Positions 1-5,131 of a stretch of DNA of 5,693 bases are shown here, piece by piece. The notes below the pieces were generated by a model, which was given only the letters and a program-made list of their open reading frames with translations, ran no database searches and was not told the DNA's origin. Both the position numbers and the translations under genes were made by a program. Origin of the DNA: Stenotrophomonas maltophilia (GTDB lineage Bacteria > Pseudomonadota > Gammaproteobacteria > Xanthomonadales > Xanthomonadaceae); the NCBI GenBank assembly GCA_002435595.1, contig DJBL01000048.1:1-5693 (forward strand), given 5' to 3'. Every line of letters begins with the position of its first letter. The first letter of the stretch is position 1.

Positions 1-69
1 TAGCTCAGTTGGTAGAGCAACTGTCTTGTAAACAGTAGGTCATCCGTTCGATTCGGATAAGCGGCACCA
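1..69 (+). tRNA. tRNA-Thr (anticodon UGU), 5' end cut by window edge
   Basis: The sequence starts at tRNA position 8, so the first seven acceptor bases lie outside the window. The D arm follows from position 2. The anticodon stem ACTGT/ACAGT (20-24 and 32-36) encloses loop CTTGTAA, with anticodon TGT at 27-29, which reads the Thr codon ACA. The T stem ATCCG/CGGAT (42-46, 54-58) encloses loop TTCGATT. The 3' acceptor strand is AAGCGGC (59-65), the discriminator base is A66, and CCA (67-69) is encoded. The missing 5' strand should therefore read GCCGCTT. A hairpin and a terminator directly downstream suggest this is the last or only tRNA of its transcript. Confidence 0.96.
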
Positions 70-79
70 TTCTCCGCTC

Positions 80-103
80 CGCGGGCATCCACGGATGTCC
101 GCG
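80..103 (+). repeat. Inverted repeat (hairpin) just downstream of tRNA-Thr
   Basis: Arms CGCGGGCATCC (80-90) and GGATGTCCGCG (93-103) pair over 11 positions with one G-U wobble, leaving a 2-nt centre that would open to a 4-nt loop in RNA. The hairpin begins 10 nt after the tRNA CCA and ends 10 nt before the terminator stem. It could help 3' processing of the tRNA precursor or be a REP-like palindrome. It lacks the GTAG head typical of Stenotrophomonas SMAG elements. Confidence 0.5.
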
Positions 104-113
104 CTGCACAATC

Positions 114-139
114 AACCCGCCGCAATGGCGGGTTTTTTT
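114..139 (+). terminator. Rho-independent terminator of the tRNA-Thr transcript
   Basis: Stem CCCGCC (116-121) pairs with GGCGGG (127-132) around loop GCAAT and is followed by seven T residues (133-139). A114-A115 can pair with the first two Ts. The position, 45 nt after the mature tRNA end, suits termination of the tRNA transcript. The next gene (277-678) is convergent, so the terminator also insulates the two units. Confidence 0.92.
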
Positions 140-276
140 GTGCTTTCCTGTCCCCGCTCGAGCATGCGTCTGTGGCCGGTGTGCACCGGGCCTTGCCTGC
201 GCGGTACCTGAAACAGCGCGGTGAATGACGCGTGGCGCTTGACCGGGGATCGGTGCCTCGCCGGTGCGCGGCGCAA

Positions 277-678
277 TCAGGGGTATATCTGCGTCTCGCC
301 ATCGGCATGCACCATGACGACGCGCGCGCCATCAAAGGGGAGGTGCACTTCCGCCTGCCAGGTATCGTCCAAGGGAATGACAGATTTCGCCATCGGCTCG
401 CAGGGCGACCCCACTGTGCAGCGACGGATCACGATGCGAAGCGCATCGCCGACACGCTCATAGTCCACGCCTCCGGCGTAGTGGCTGCTTTCAGGGCGAA
501 CCTTGTAGCGAACGGAAATTTCAGTATCCGAGCGCTTTTCAACACTGACAGGCTCGACCATCGCCTGTGCGTAGACCGGATTCATCCTGGCTCCCGTGCA
601 TGCGGCCAGGGCAGTCGCTATCAGCAGGAGCAGTGGCAACGTCCTGCGTTGGCAAGGTTCAAGCAATCCGAGGGGCAT
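277..678 (-). CDS. Small predicted lipoprotein of unknown function
   Basis: 133 aa. I do not recognise the family. The N-terminus is a lipoprotein signal: a short basic region (R11, R12), a hydrophobic core at residues 14-26 (LPLLLLIATALAA), and lipobox LAAC with the lipidated cysteine at C27. The residue after it is T28 rather than Asp, which fits outer-membrane sorting by the usual Lol rule. The mature part (about 106 aa) alternates polar and hydrophobic residues like a small beta-rich domain. It has two further cysteines (C87, C93), six residues apart, that could form a periplasmic disulfide. The ATG at 678 is preceded by CGGAG with about 8 nt spacing, which supports this start. It is separated by 192 bp from the operon upstream and is probably its own unit. 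Lipoprotein is well supported; function is unknown. Confidence 0.82.
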   Translation of the reverse strand: MPLGLLEPCQRRTLPLLLLIATALAACTGARMNPVYAQAMVEPVSVEKRSDTEISVRYKVRPESSHYAGGVDYERVGDALRIVIRRCTVGSPCEPMAKSVIPLDDTWQAEVHLPFDGARVVMVHADGETQIYP

Positions 679-714
679 GCCAGCGCTCCGGTTCTTCTCT
701 CGACGTTCATGTCT

Positions 715-723
715 ACCCTAGCA
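715..723 (-). promoter_or_regulatory. Possible extended -10 element of the lipoprotein gene
   Basis: Read on the minus strand, TGC-TAGGGT matches the extended -10 layout (TG, one base, then a TAxxxT hexamer) and lies 37 nt upstream of the ATG at 678. I see no convincing -35 hexamer at 16-18 nt upstream, so the call rests on a short, weak motif and its location. Confidence 0.25.
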
Positions 724-776
724 TGCCAACCCGCCGCGGAGCATGCACCACTGGCCGCGTTCGATGGAGGCCGATG

Positions 777-830
777 CGGCTGCCCGGATGAGAATCGCGG
801 GACGCCCAACGCAGGCGCATCGGGCTGCCG
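777..830. repeat. Imperfect inverted repeat between GTPase operon end and lipoprotein gene
   Basis: Left arm 777-790 (CGGCTGCCCGGATG) and right arm 818-830 (CATCGGGCTGCCG) are complementary except for one mismatch and one bulged base, with about 27 nt between them. It begins about 40 nt past the stop codon of the last gene of the minus-strand operon, where a terminator would be expected. There is no T tract, so it may be a transcript-end stabilising structure or a rho-dependent region. Nothing else is evident between 679 and 870 apart from the lipoprotein leader. Confidence 0.35.
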
Positions 831-870
831 TTGACAGACCGCGGCCAGCGTCTGCCTTGCGCGCGACGCC

Positions 871-1410
871 CTACTGCGTCTCGGCAAACCGATAGGACAA
901 CAGCGACTTCACCAGGAACGTTACCTGCGTGGCCGAGCGCGCATCCACGCGCATCACCGGCAGGCGGAAGCCGGCATCGAGCAGCGCCTGGCGCACGTCG
1001 GGGATCAACAGCTCGGGGAACTCATCGGTGCGGGTGATGCCCACCGCCAGGCTGGCCTGCGGCGCGATCCGCGAAAACTCCTGCAGCAGTTCCACCGTGG
1101 AGGCGATCGGGTCGGGCTGGCGGGCGCTGACCAGCACGATCACGCCGAGTGCGCCGTCGCAGACCATCGGCCACATGAAGTCCAAATAGCGCTGGCCGGG
1201 CACGCCGTAGACGTGCAGCAGCTCGCCGTCGTCCAGCTCGATCGAGCTGTAGTCCAGCGCGACGGTGGTCTCCACCTTGTCACCGTAGGCGTCTTCGCTC
1301 AACGGCATTTCAGTGCTGACCGGTTCCACGTCGGAGATGGCGCGCACCGCAGTGGTCTTGCCCGCGCCCATGCCACCGACGAACACCAGCTTGTTGGCCG
1401 GCAGGCTCAT
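871..1410 (-). CDS. MglA-like small P-loop GTPase (COG2229-type), last gene of roadblock operon
   Basis: 179 aa, one Ras-like GTPase domain. The P-loop GGMGAGKTT is at residues 12-20. The candidate switch I threonines are T48/T49, ahead of V50-A-L-D-Y. The G3 region reads YGVPGQ (68-73), like the TVPGQ of MglA, with Gly where classical Ras proteins have the DxxG aspartate. The G4 position is TRTD (126-129) instead of NKxD, and DARSA (156-160) can serve as G5. This matches the MglA/COG2229 group, whose members partner with roadblock/LC7 proteins. The ATG at 1410 has GGGAG about 7 nt upstream. Its first bases overlap the preceding gene's stop as ATGA, which implies translational coupling. An in-frame extension exists back to 1689, but it is Arg/Pro-rich and lies inside the upstream gene, so I reject it. 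Expected role: a cytoplasmic nucleotide-dependent switch regulated by the roadblock proteins encoded upstream. The process it controls is unknown. Confidence 0.88.
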   Translation of the reverse strand: MSLPANKLVFVGGMGAGKTTAVRAISDVEPVSTEMPLSEDAYGDKVETTVALDYSSIELDDGELLHVYGVPGQRYLDFMWPMVCDGALGVIVLVSARQPDPIASTVELLQEFSRIAPQASLAVGITRTDEFPELLIPDVRQALLDAGFRLPVMRVDARSATQVTFLVKSLLSYRFAETQ

Positions 1411-2363
1411 GATGCCGCTCCCGCGAAGAGGGTGAGGCCGAAGCGCCGCGCCACCCACGAGAAGAAGCGCGAGTCGGTCGGCGTTTCGCGGCGTGGGCTC
1501 GGGGTCACGGGGGCATCCTGGGTCAAGGCGAGGCCGCTGGCCATCGCGGCGGAAAACAGGCTCTGCGCGGCGTCCTGCGGGATCCGGCAGGCGTTGGCCA
1601 GCGCGGTGGCGCGCCAGGGCCGCGCGTGCAGGCGGGCGATGGCCAGCAGCCAGGGGCCGGGCACGTCGTCGGCGCTGAGGTCGGGCCACTGGCGCAGCTG
1701 CAGCGAGGCCTGCGCGGCCGGCGCCGGCATCAGCTCCGGCCGATGCCGGGCGATGCAGAAAAACAGTGCTTCGAAGGAATGTCGCTGCGGCAGGCGGTAC
1801 GCGTACTGGTGCTGGAAGGTGTCGGCATCGATCGCGGTGAGCGACCAGGTGCTGTCATCGAGCTGGGCGGCCACCTCGGCCAGCGACGTGGCCAGGGGCA
1901 GGGCGATGCTGCGCGTGGCCGGGTCGACCAGCAGCGTCATCGCACCGCGCTGCAGCAGGTGCATGCCGGCCGGTTGGGCATCGTGCCGGGCCAGCTGCAT
2001 CAGCAGCGGCGTGCCCTGCACCGCATCGGCGGCGTCGGGCGTGGCCAGCAGCAACGCGGAGAGCTGTTCGTTGATGTCGCGCACGGTGGCGCCATGCGGC
2101 AGCGCGCCGTGCGCGATGGCCGACACGCGTCGGCTGATCGACAGGGTGGATATGCCGAGCGCGCGCGCGCGGGCCAGCGCGTCGGCGCTGGCGGGGTGGT
2201 CCAGCCCGATCACCAGCAGGTCCACCGGCTGGCCGGACCAGTCCTGCAGGGCCACGTCCATGCGCTCGGCCAGCAGCAGCGAGCTGGCCAGCTTGAGGCG
2301 GGTGTGATGCAGCACGTCCAGGCCGGTTGCGGCGATCTGGAAGGAACGAATGGGGGTTTTCAT
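1407..2363 (-). CDS. Unknown protein in roadblock/GTPase operon; degenerate receiver-like N-terminus, possible winged helix at C-terminus
   Basis: 318 aa from the ATG at 2363; not a family I can name. Residues 7-80 alternate strands and helices like a response-regulator receiver. The VDLLVIGLDHP segment (47-57) resembles the third receiver strand, but Gly53 sits at the phospho-acceptor position, suggesting a non-phosphorylated pseudo-receiver. The middle (90-220) has no clear motif. Residues 240-283 (helix, ATALANACRIPQDAAQ, then a helix ending SGLALT) have the spacing of a winged helix-turn-helix. An R/T/P-rich linker and a basic, aromatic tail follow. Neither this ATG nor an in-frame GTG at 2378 (five residues longer) has a clear Shine-Dalgarno site; an in-frame TGA at 2399-2397 rules out anything much longer. 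The gene starts 98 bp after the 119-aa roadblock gene and overlaps the GTPase gene by 4 nt. An adaptor linking the switch to a target is a guess. Confidence 0.82.
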   Translation of the reverse strand: MKTPIRSFQIAATGLDVLHHTRLKLASSLLLAERMDVALQDWSGQPVDLLVIGLDHPASADALARARALGISTLSISRRVSAIAHGALPHGATVRDINEQLSALLLATPDAADAVQGTPLLMQLARHDAQPAGMHLLQRGAMTLLVDPATRSIALPLATSLAEVAAQLDDSTWSLTAIDADTFQHQYAYRLPQRHSFEALFFCIARHRPELMPAPAAQASLQLRQWPDLSADDVPGPWLLAIARLHARPWRATALANACRIPQDAAQSLFSAAMASGLALTQDAPVTPSPRRETPTDSRFFSWVARRFGLTLFAGAAS

Positions 2364-2461
2364 TGGGGGGATTGCCACGGTGCGGCCAGCCAGCGCTCAA
2401 CGGCGCGCAGGGCCCGGCGCGAACGTCCGGCGCGGCCTGGGCCACGCCGGACATGGTGCGA

Positions 2462-2821
2462 TCAGCTGAAGTCCAGCGTCTTCTCGAAGGCCTTCAGTTC
2501 ATGCCGCGACATCGCCAGGTTGGCCTTGGCGCGGTCCATGATGACGTACAGGAACAGCACCGGGTTGCTCTCCAGCGGACGGATCAGGTGGTACTGGGTA
2601 CCCAGGCTGATCAGGATGTCTTCGATGCTGTCGGCCAGGCCCAGCTGTTCGGCCACGCGGCGCTTGGTACGGACCACGTCGGTGTTGCCGGCGGCGGCCA
2701 GTTCCAGGTTGATGCTGCCGCCACCGACGGTGGCCAGGGCCATGCCGCTGTCACTGTCGACCAGGGCGGCGCCGACGAAGCCAGCGACCGAGTTGAGCTT
2801 TTCCAGATTGAGGTTGGACAC
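2462..2821 (-). CDS. Roadblock/LC7 domain protein, 119 aa
   Basis: A single roadblock/LC7 (MglB-like) domain fills the protein. After a short helix, GFVGAALVDSDSGMALAT (14-31) is the first beta-hairpin with the usual turn. A helix around 50-65 leads into DILISLGTQYHLIRPL (68-83). VLFLYVIMDRAKANLAMSR (88-106) gives the last strand and the start of the closing helix. Roadblock proteins dimerise and bind small GTPases; MglB of Myxococcus is the GTPase-activating partner of MglA. No membrane or export signal is visible, so it should be cytoplasmic. The start is GTG at 2821, supported by AAGGA five bases upstream. It is second in the operon, 74 bp after the 150-aa roadblock gene. Whether it is a GAP, an exchange factor or a scaffold cannot be told from sequence. 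Confidence 0.88.
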   Translation of the reverse strand: MSNLNLEKLNSVAGFVGAALVDSDSGMALATVGGGSINLELAAAGNTDVVRTKRRVAEQLGLADSIEDILISLGTQYHLIRPLESNPVLFLYVIMDRAKANLAMSRHELKAFEKTLDFS

Positions 2822-2895
2822 GGAAATCCTTGTGTTTCAGACAGAGAAAAGACAGGCCGACGGCCTGCTCGAAGGCACTACGGAAAGCGGGGCGC

Positions 2896-3348
2896 TCAGT
2901 CCGCGCGCGGGCGCAGCACGGCGTGCAGGCGGCTGGCGCACTCGCGTGCATGGAACAGCAGCACGGCCATGTTGAGGTCGTGGCCGGCCACGGCGGTGAG
3001 GGTGAGGGGCTTGTCGCCCTGGATGCGGATCAACACCACGTTGCCCTGGCGGGTGCAGATGGTGGCGTAGTCGGCTTCACTCAGCGACAGCTCGCGCGAG
3101 ACGGTCTCGCCCAGGGTGAGGAAGGAGTTGGCCATCGCGGCCAGGCGCCGCCCGTCCACGTCCAGCGACGAGCTCTCGGCGACGGCGCGGCCGTCGGCGG
3201 TGGAGAGCATCAGCAGGCTCAGGCCACGCTCGCGTTCGCGGCTTTGGCCGAACACGGCGTTGATGCCGTCGATGTCGTGCAACTGTCGCGCCGGCGGGCT
3301 CTCGCCGCTGGCACTGCGAACGATCTGGTGAATGGTACTGCGCTGCAC
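2896..3348 (-). CDS. Roadblock/LC7 domain protein, 150 aa, first gene of operon
   Basis: A second, diverged roadblock-type protein. Residues 1-25 are a polar extension absent from the 119-aa neighbour. The domain follows: helix DIDGINAVF (25-33), strand pair GLSLLMLSTADGRAVAESS (42-60), helix RRLAAMANSFLTLGETVSREL (67-87), then YATICTRQGNVVLIRIQ (94-110), LTLTAVAGHDLNMAVLLFHAR (115-135) and a C-terminal helix. This is the standard roadblock order. The start is GTG at 3348, with AGGGGG about 6 nt upstream. It is a predicted cytoplasmic partner of the GTPase at the end of the operon. Two non-identical roadblock proteins in one operon suggest either a heterodimer or separate roles. The leader upstream carries a palindrome that may regulate the whole operon. 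Confidence 0.83.
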   Translation of the reverse strand: MQRSTIHQIVRSASGESPPARQLHDIDGINAVFGQSRERERGLSLLMLSTADGRAVAESSSLDVDGRRLAAMANSFLTLGETVSRELSLSEADYATICTRQGNVVLIRIQGDKPLTLTAVAGHDLNMAVLLFHARECASRLHAVLRPRAD

Positions 3349-3377
3349 CTACTGCCCCCTGGCACACAACGAAAAGC

Positions 3378-3399
3378 GACCAATCCGGCTGGATTAGTC
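3378..3399. promoter_or_regulatory. Palindromic candidate operator or leader hairpin of the roadblock operon
   Basis: Plus-strand arms GACCAATCC (3378-3386) and GGATTAGTC (3391-3399) are inverted repeats with one mismatch (a wobble in RNA), separated by GGCT. The site lies 30-51 bp upstream of the GTG at 3348, between the likely promoter zone and the ribosome-binding site. A dimeric repressor site or a leader RNA hairpin would both fit. I know no regulator that matches it. Confidence 0.4.
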
Positions 3400-3489
3400 A
3401 ATCAGTACTGCGTCGAAGTGTGAAATGTAGCACGTAATTTTTGCCTTCACGGATAACGCAGGATGAACCGCGTACGTGCTTTCGAATGC

Positions 3490-3503
3490 GTCAAATCGTT
3501 GAC
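3490..3503. repeat. Short inverted repeat upstream of arginase
   Basis: GTCAA (3490-3494) and TTGAC (3499-3503) are a perfect 5-bp inverted repeat around ATCG. It overlaps a TTGACA hexamer (3499-3504). It is short enough to arise by chance, and is listed because it neighbours the stronger repeat at 3522-3538. Confidence 0.25.
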
Positions 3504-3521
3504 ACACAAGGGTTTCCCGGT

Positions 3522-3538
3522 GCGTCGCGATGCGACGC
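3522..3538. repeat. Perfect 7-bp inverted repeat upstream of arginase
   Basis: GCGTCGC (3522-3528) and GCGACGC (3532-3538) are exact reverse complements around GAT, about 118 bp before the arginase ATG. It could be an operator or a small hairpin. It does not resemble the AT-rich ArgR box. Confidence 0.35.
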
Positions 3539-3616
3539 GGACGGTCAGCCAACGCCGCAGGCGGTCAGCGTCGCCAGCCTGCTGCACCGCCGCGAGTGGC
3601 CCCGCACCGGGCTGGC

Positions 3617-3622
3617 TAGACT
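3617..3622 (+). promoter_or_regulatory. Possible -10 element of the arginase gene
   Basis: TAGACT, inside GGCTAGACTG, matches the TAxxxT pattern and would start a transcript with a leader of roughly 27-30 nt before the ATG at 3656. No -35 hexamer is visible at the right distance. Confidence 0.25.
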
Positions 3623-3655
3623 GTCTCTCTTTTTCCGCATCTGCAGGAGGCATCC

Positions 3656-4576
3656 ATGGCCACGTATCCCCCCGTTTCCCTGATCGGCGTTCCCACCGAC
3701 ATCGGGGCCGGCCATCGCGGTGCGGGCCTGGGGCCGGATGCGCTGCGCATCGCCGGTCTGTCCGAGGCGCTGGCGGCGCGCGGCGTGGATGTGCGCGACC
3801 TGGGCAACCTGGACGGCCCGCGCAACCCGTGGACCGCGCCGGTGCACGGTTACCGCCACCTGGACGAAGTAGTGGCCTGGAACCGCGCGCTGATGGACGC
3901 CACCTACGCCGAACTGCAGGCCGGGCGCATGCCGATCATGCTCGGCGGCGACCACTGCCTGGGCATCGGCTCGATCACGGCGGTGGCGCGCTGGTGTCGC
4001 GAGCAGGGCAAGACCCTGCGCGTGCTGTGGCTGGACGCACACTCGGACTTCAACACCAGCGAGGTGACGCCGTCGGGCAACGTGCATGGCATGCCGGTGG
4101 CCTGCCTGTGCGGGCTGGGACCGGATGCGCTGACCCGGCTGGGCGGCGACGCGCCGGCGATCCGCCCCCAGCAGGTGCACCAGATCGGCATCCGCTCGGT
4201 GGACCAGGAAGAAAAGCGCCTGATCAAGCAGCACCAGGTGGATGTGTATGACATGCGCTACATCGACGAGGCGGGCATGAAGCGCACGATGGAGGCGGCG
4301 CTGCAGGGCATCGACGACAACACCCACCTGCATGTCAGTTTCGACGTGGACTTCCTCGACCCCAGCATCGCACCCGGGGTGGGCACCACCGTGCCGGGCG
4401 GGGTCAACTATCGCGAGGCGCAGCTGGTGATGGAGATGATCGCCGACACCGGCCGGATGGGCTCGCTGGACATCGTCGAGCTCAATCCGCTGCTGGACAA
4501 CCGCAACAGCACCGCGGTGCTGGCGGTGGACCTGGTGGAGAGCCTGTTCGGCAAATCCACGTTGATGCGCGACTGA
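3656..4576 (+). CDS. rocF: Arginase (L-arginine amidinohydrolase)
   Basis: 306 aa, full length for a bacterial arginase. It hydrolyses L-arginine to L-ornithine and urea in the cytoplasm using a two-manganese centre. All expected metal ligands are present: H100 in GGDHCLGIGS, D127, H129 and D131 in DAHSDFN, and D230 and D232 in SFDVDFLDP. SGNVHGMP (140-147) carries the catalytic-loop histidine H144, and E275 in LDIVELNP matches the guanidinium-binding glutamate. SLIGVPTDIGAGHRGAGLGPDALR (8-31) is the typical N-terminal signature and favours arginase over agmatinase. The start is secure: AGGAGG lies five bases before the ATG. The gene stands alone, divergent from the roadblock operon and 235 bp from the next gene, so it is probably monocistronic. 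No transporter, aminotransferase or urease gene is adjacent. The symbol rocF is by family; an author might use arg or argI. Confidence 0.96.
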   Translation: MATYPPVSLIGVPTDIGAGHRGAGLGPDALRIAGLSEALAARGVDVRDLGNLDGPRNPWTAPVHGYRHLDEVVAWNRALMDATYAELQAGRMPIMLGGDHCLGIGSITAVARWCREQGKTLRVLWLDAHSDFNTSEVTPSGNVHGMPVACLCGLGPDALTRLGGDAPAIRPQQVHQIGIRSVDQEEKRLIKQHQVDVYDMRYIDEAGMKRTMEAALQGIDDNTHLHVSFDVDFLDPSIAPGVGTTVPGGVNYREAQLVMEMIADTGRMGSLDIVELNPLLDNRNSTAVLAVDLVESLFGKSTLMRD

Positions 4577-4586
4577 GCGCCGGTCT

Positions 4587-4598
4587 GCCGCGCGCGGC
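4587..4598. repeat. 12-bp perfect palindrome just after the arginase stop
   Basis: GCCGCGCGCGGC is self-complementary, begins 10 bp after the arginase stop codon and is followed only by CTT-type sequence, not a T tract. It could be a weak terminator stem or a chance palindrome in GC-rich DNA. The rest of the gap up to 4811 holds no other gene or clear promoter that I can see. Confidence 0.3.
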
Positions 4599-4811
4599 TT
4601 CCCTGCGGGTGGCTGAACGCTGCCGCGGTGCGTTCACATTCGCTGCACGCCCCTGCCGCCAGATTGCATCCACGCGGCGGCGGTGCTGGAAACAGTCACG
4701 ACGTTACCGCGATCAGGAAGAAGGGCCGCGGCGCGCAGGGCGCGCTGGCGGGCCCATCTGACAGGTGGGACCGGATTGCCGGTGTCGACGTAGATCAAAC
4801 AGGAGAACCCC

Positions 4812-4949
4812 ATGAAGCGTGTTATTGCACTGATGCTGTTGTCGATGTTCTCGGTGGCCATGCTGTCCGGCTGCAACACCGTTGCCGGTGCTGGCAAGGA
4901 CGTGCAGAAGGCTGGCGAGAAGGTCGAAGACGCCGCCAAGACCAACTGA
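4812..4949 (+). CDS. Entericidin A/B family small lipoprotein
   Basis: 45 aa. K2 and R3 are followed by a hydrophobic segment (VIALMLLSMFSVAML, 4-18) and lipobox LSGC with the lipidated C21, then a 24-residue mature peptide rich in Ala, Gly, Lys and Glu (NTVAGAGKDVQKAGEKVED). The NTVAGAGKDV-AGEK pattern and length are characteristic of the EcnA/EcnB (entericidin) family, small envelope lipoproteins. In E. coli EcnB is described as a bacteriolytic lipoprotein and EcnA as its antidote. Only one copy is present here, so the tandem antidote/toxin arrangement is absent; xanthomonad members are best treated as uncharacterised envelope-stress lipoproteins. AGGAG (4801-4805) lies six bases before the ATG. 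A strong terminator follows, so it is transcribed alone. N22 after the cysteine predicts outer-membrane localisation. Confidence 0.93.
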   Translation: MKRVIALMLLSMFSVAMLSGCNTVAGAGKDVQKAGEKVEDAAKTN

Positions 4950-4972
4950 TCCCTGCGATCAGCTGGCAACGG

Positions 4973-4999
4973 AAAAGGCCGGGATCTCCCGGCCTTTTT
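4973..4999 (+). terminator. Rho-independent terminator after the entericidin-like gene
   Basis: Arms AAAAGGCCGGG (4973-4983) and CCCGGCCTTTT (4988-4998) are perfectly complementary around ATCT, and the right arm merges into TTTTT (4995-4999). It begins 23 bp after the stop codon. The A-run on the left arm also supplies a T tract on the minus strand, so it could act in both directions, although no minus-strand gene ends nearby. Confidence 0.95.
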
Positions 5000-5131
5000 C
5001 GTGTGCGGCATTCTCATGCGCCATTCAAGCAGGTGAGCATCCGTTTCATCCGCGCTTGACCGCGGTTGAACGTCGGCCCCCGCATTCTGTGCGTGCGGCG
5101 AAGGTGCCGTTGCAATCAAGGAAGCGAACCC

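Larger units (their letters stand above)
3349..3655. other. 307-bp divergent intergenic region between the roadblock operon and arginase
   Basis: No credible gene lies here. An AT-rich patch (about 3421-3442) stands out against the GC-rich surroundings and is a likely promoter zone for the minus-strand operon. On that strand TGCTACATT around 3430 resembles an extended -10, without a good -35. Three inverted repeats are listed separately (3378-3399, 3490-3503, 3522-3538). TTGACA at 3499-3504 is a perfect -35 hexamer on the plus strand but has no acceptable -10 at 16-18 nt. TAGACT at 3617-3622 is a possible -10 for arginase. A short open frame from the ATG at 3463 runs on into arginase out of frame; it lacks a ribosome-binding site and looks spurious. 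Confidence 0.6.

Noticed and set aside
1411..1689. N-terminal extension of the GTPase by 93 codons
   Set aside because: It is Arg/Pro-rich and lies within the upstream gene in another frame. The ATG at 1410 has a ribosome-binding site and begins right before the P-loop strand.
1855..2454. 199-codon minus-strand frame beginning at an ATG just after the 119-aa roadblock gene
   Set aside because: It overlaps the 318-aa gene in another frame, is Arg/Ala/Pro-rich and has no ribosome-binding site. The alternative frame has far more protein-like composition and couples to the GTPase.
1213..2975. Long plus-strand open frames (up to 449 codons) opposite the roadblock operon
   Set aside because: They lie antisense to genes with clear domains, are rich in Arg, Gly, Ala, Gln and Ser as expected for shadow frames in GC-rich DNA, and show no recognisable domain.
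3349..3655. ArgR operator for arginase
   Set aside because: No AT-rich ArgR-type box (TNTGAATWWWWATTCANW) is found. The repeats there are of different sequence.
3463..4251. Plus-strand frame starting in the divergent region and overlapping arginase
   Set aside because: It has no ribosome-binding site and an Arg/Gly/Pro-rich shadow composition once inside arginase. Arginase itself has complete motifs and a strong ribosome-binding site.
3545..4333. 262-codon minus-strand frame opposite arginase
   Set aside because: It is antisense to a clear enzyme gene, His/Val/Gln-rich as expected for a complementary shadow, with no domain recognised.
4690..4720. GGAAAC followed by TCAGG, resembling a SigE/ECF promoter before the entericidin-like gene
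   Set aside because: The -35 and -10 matches are partial and the spacing is off, so it is not better than chance.
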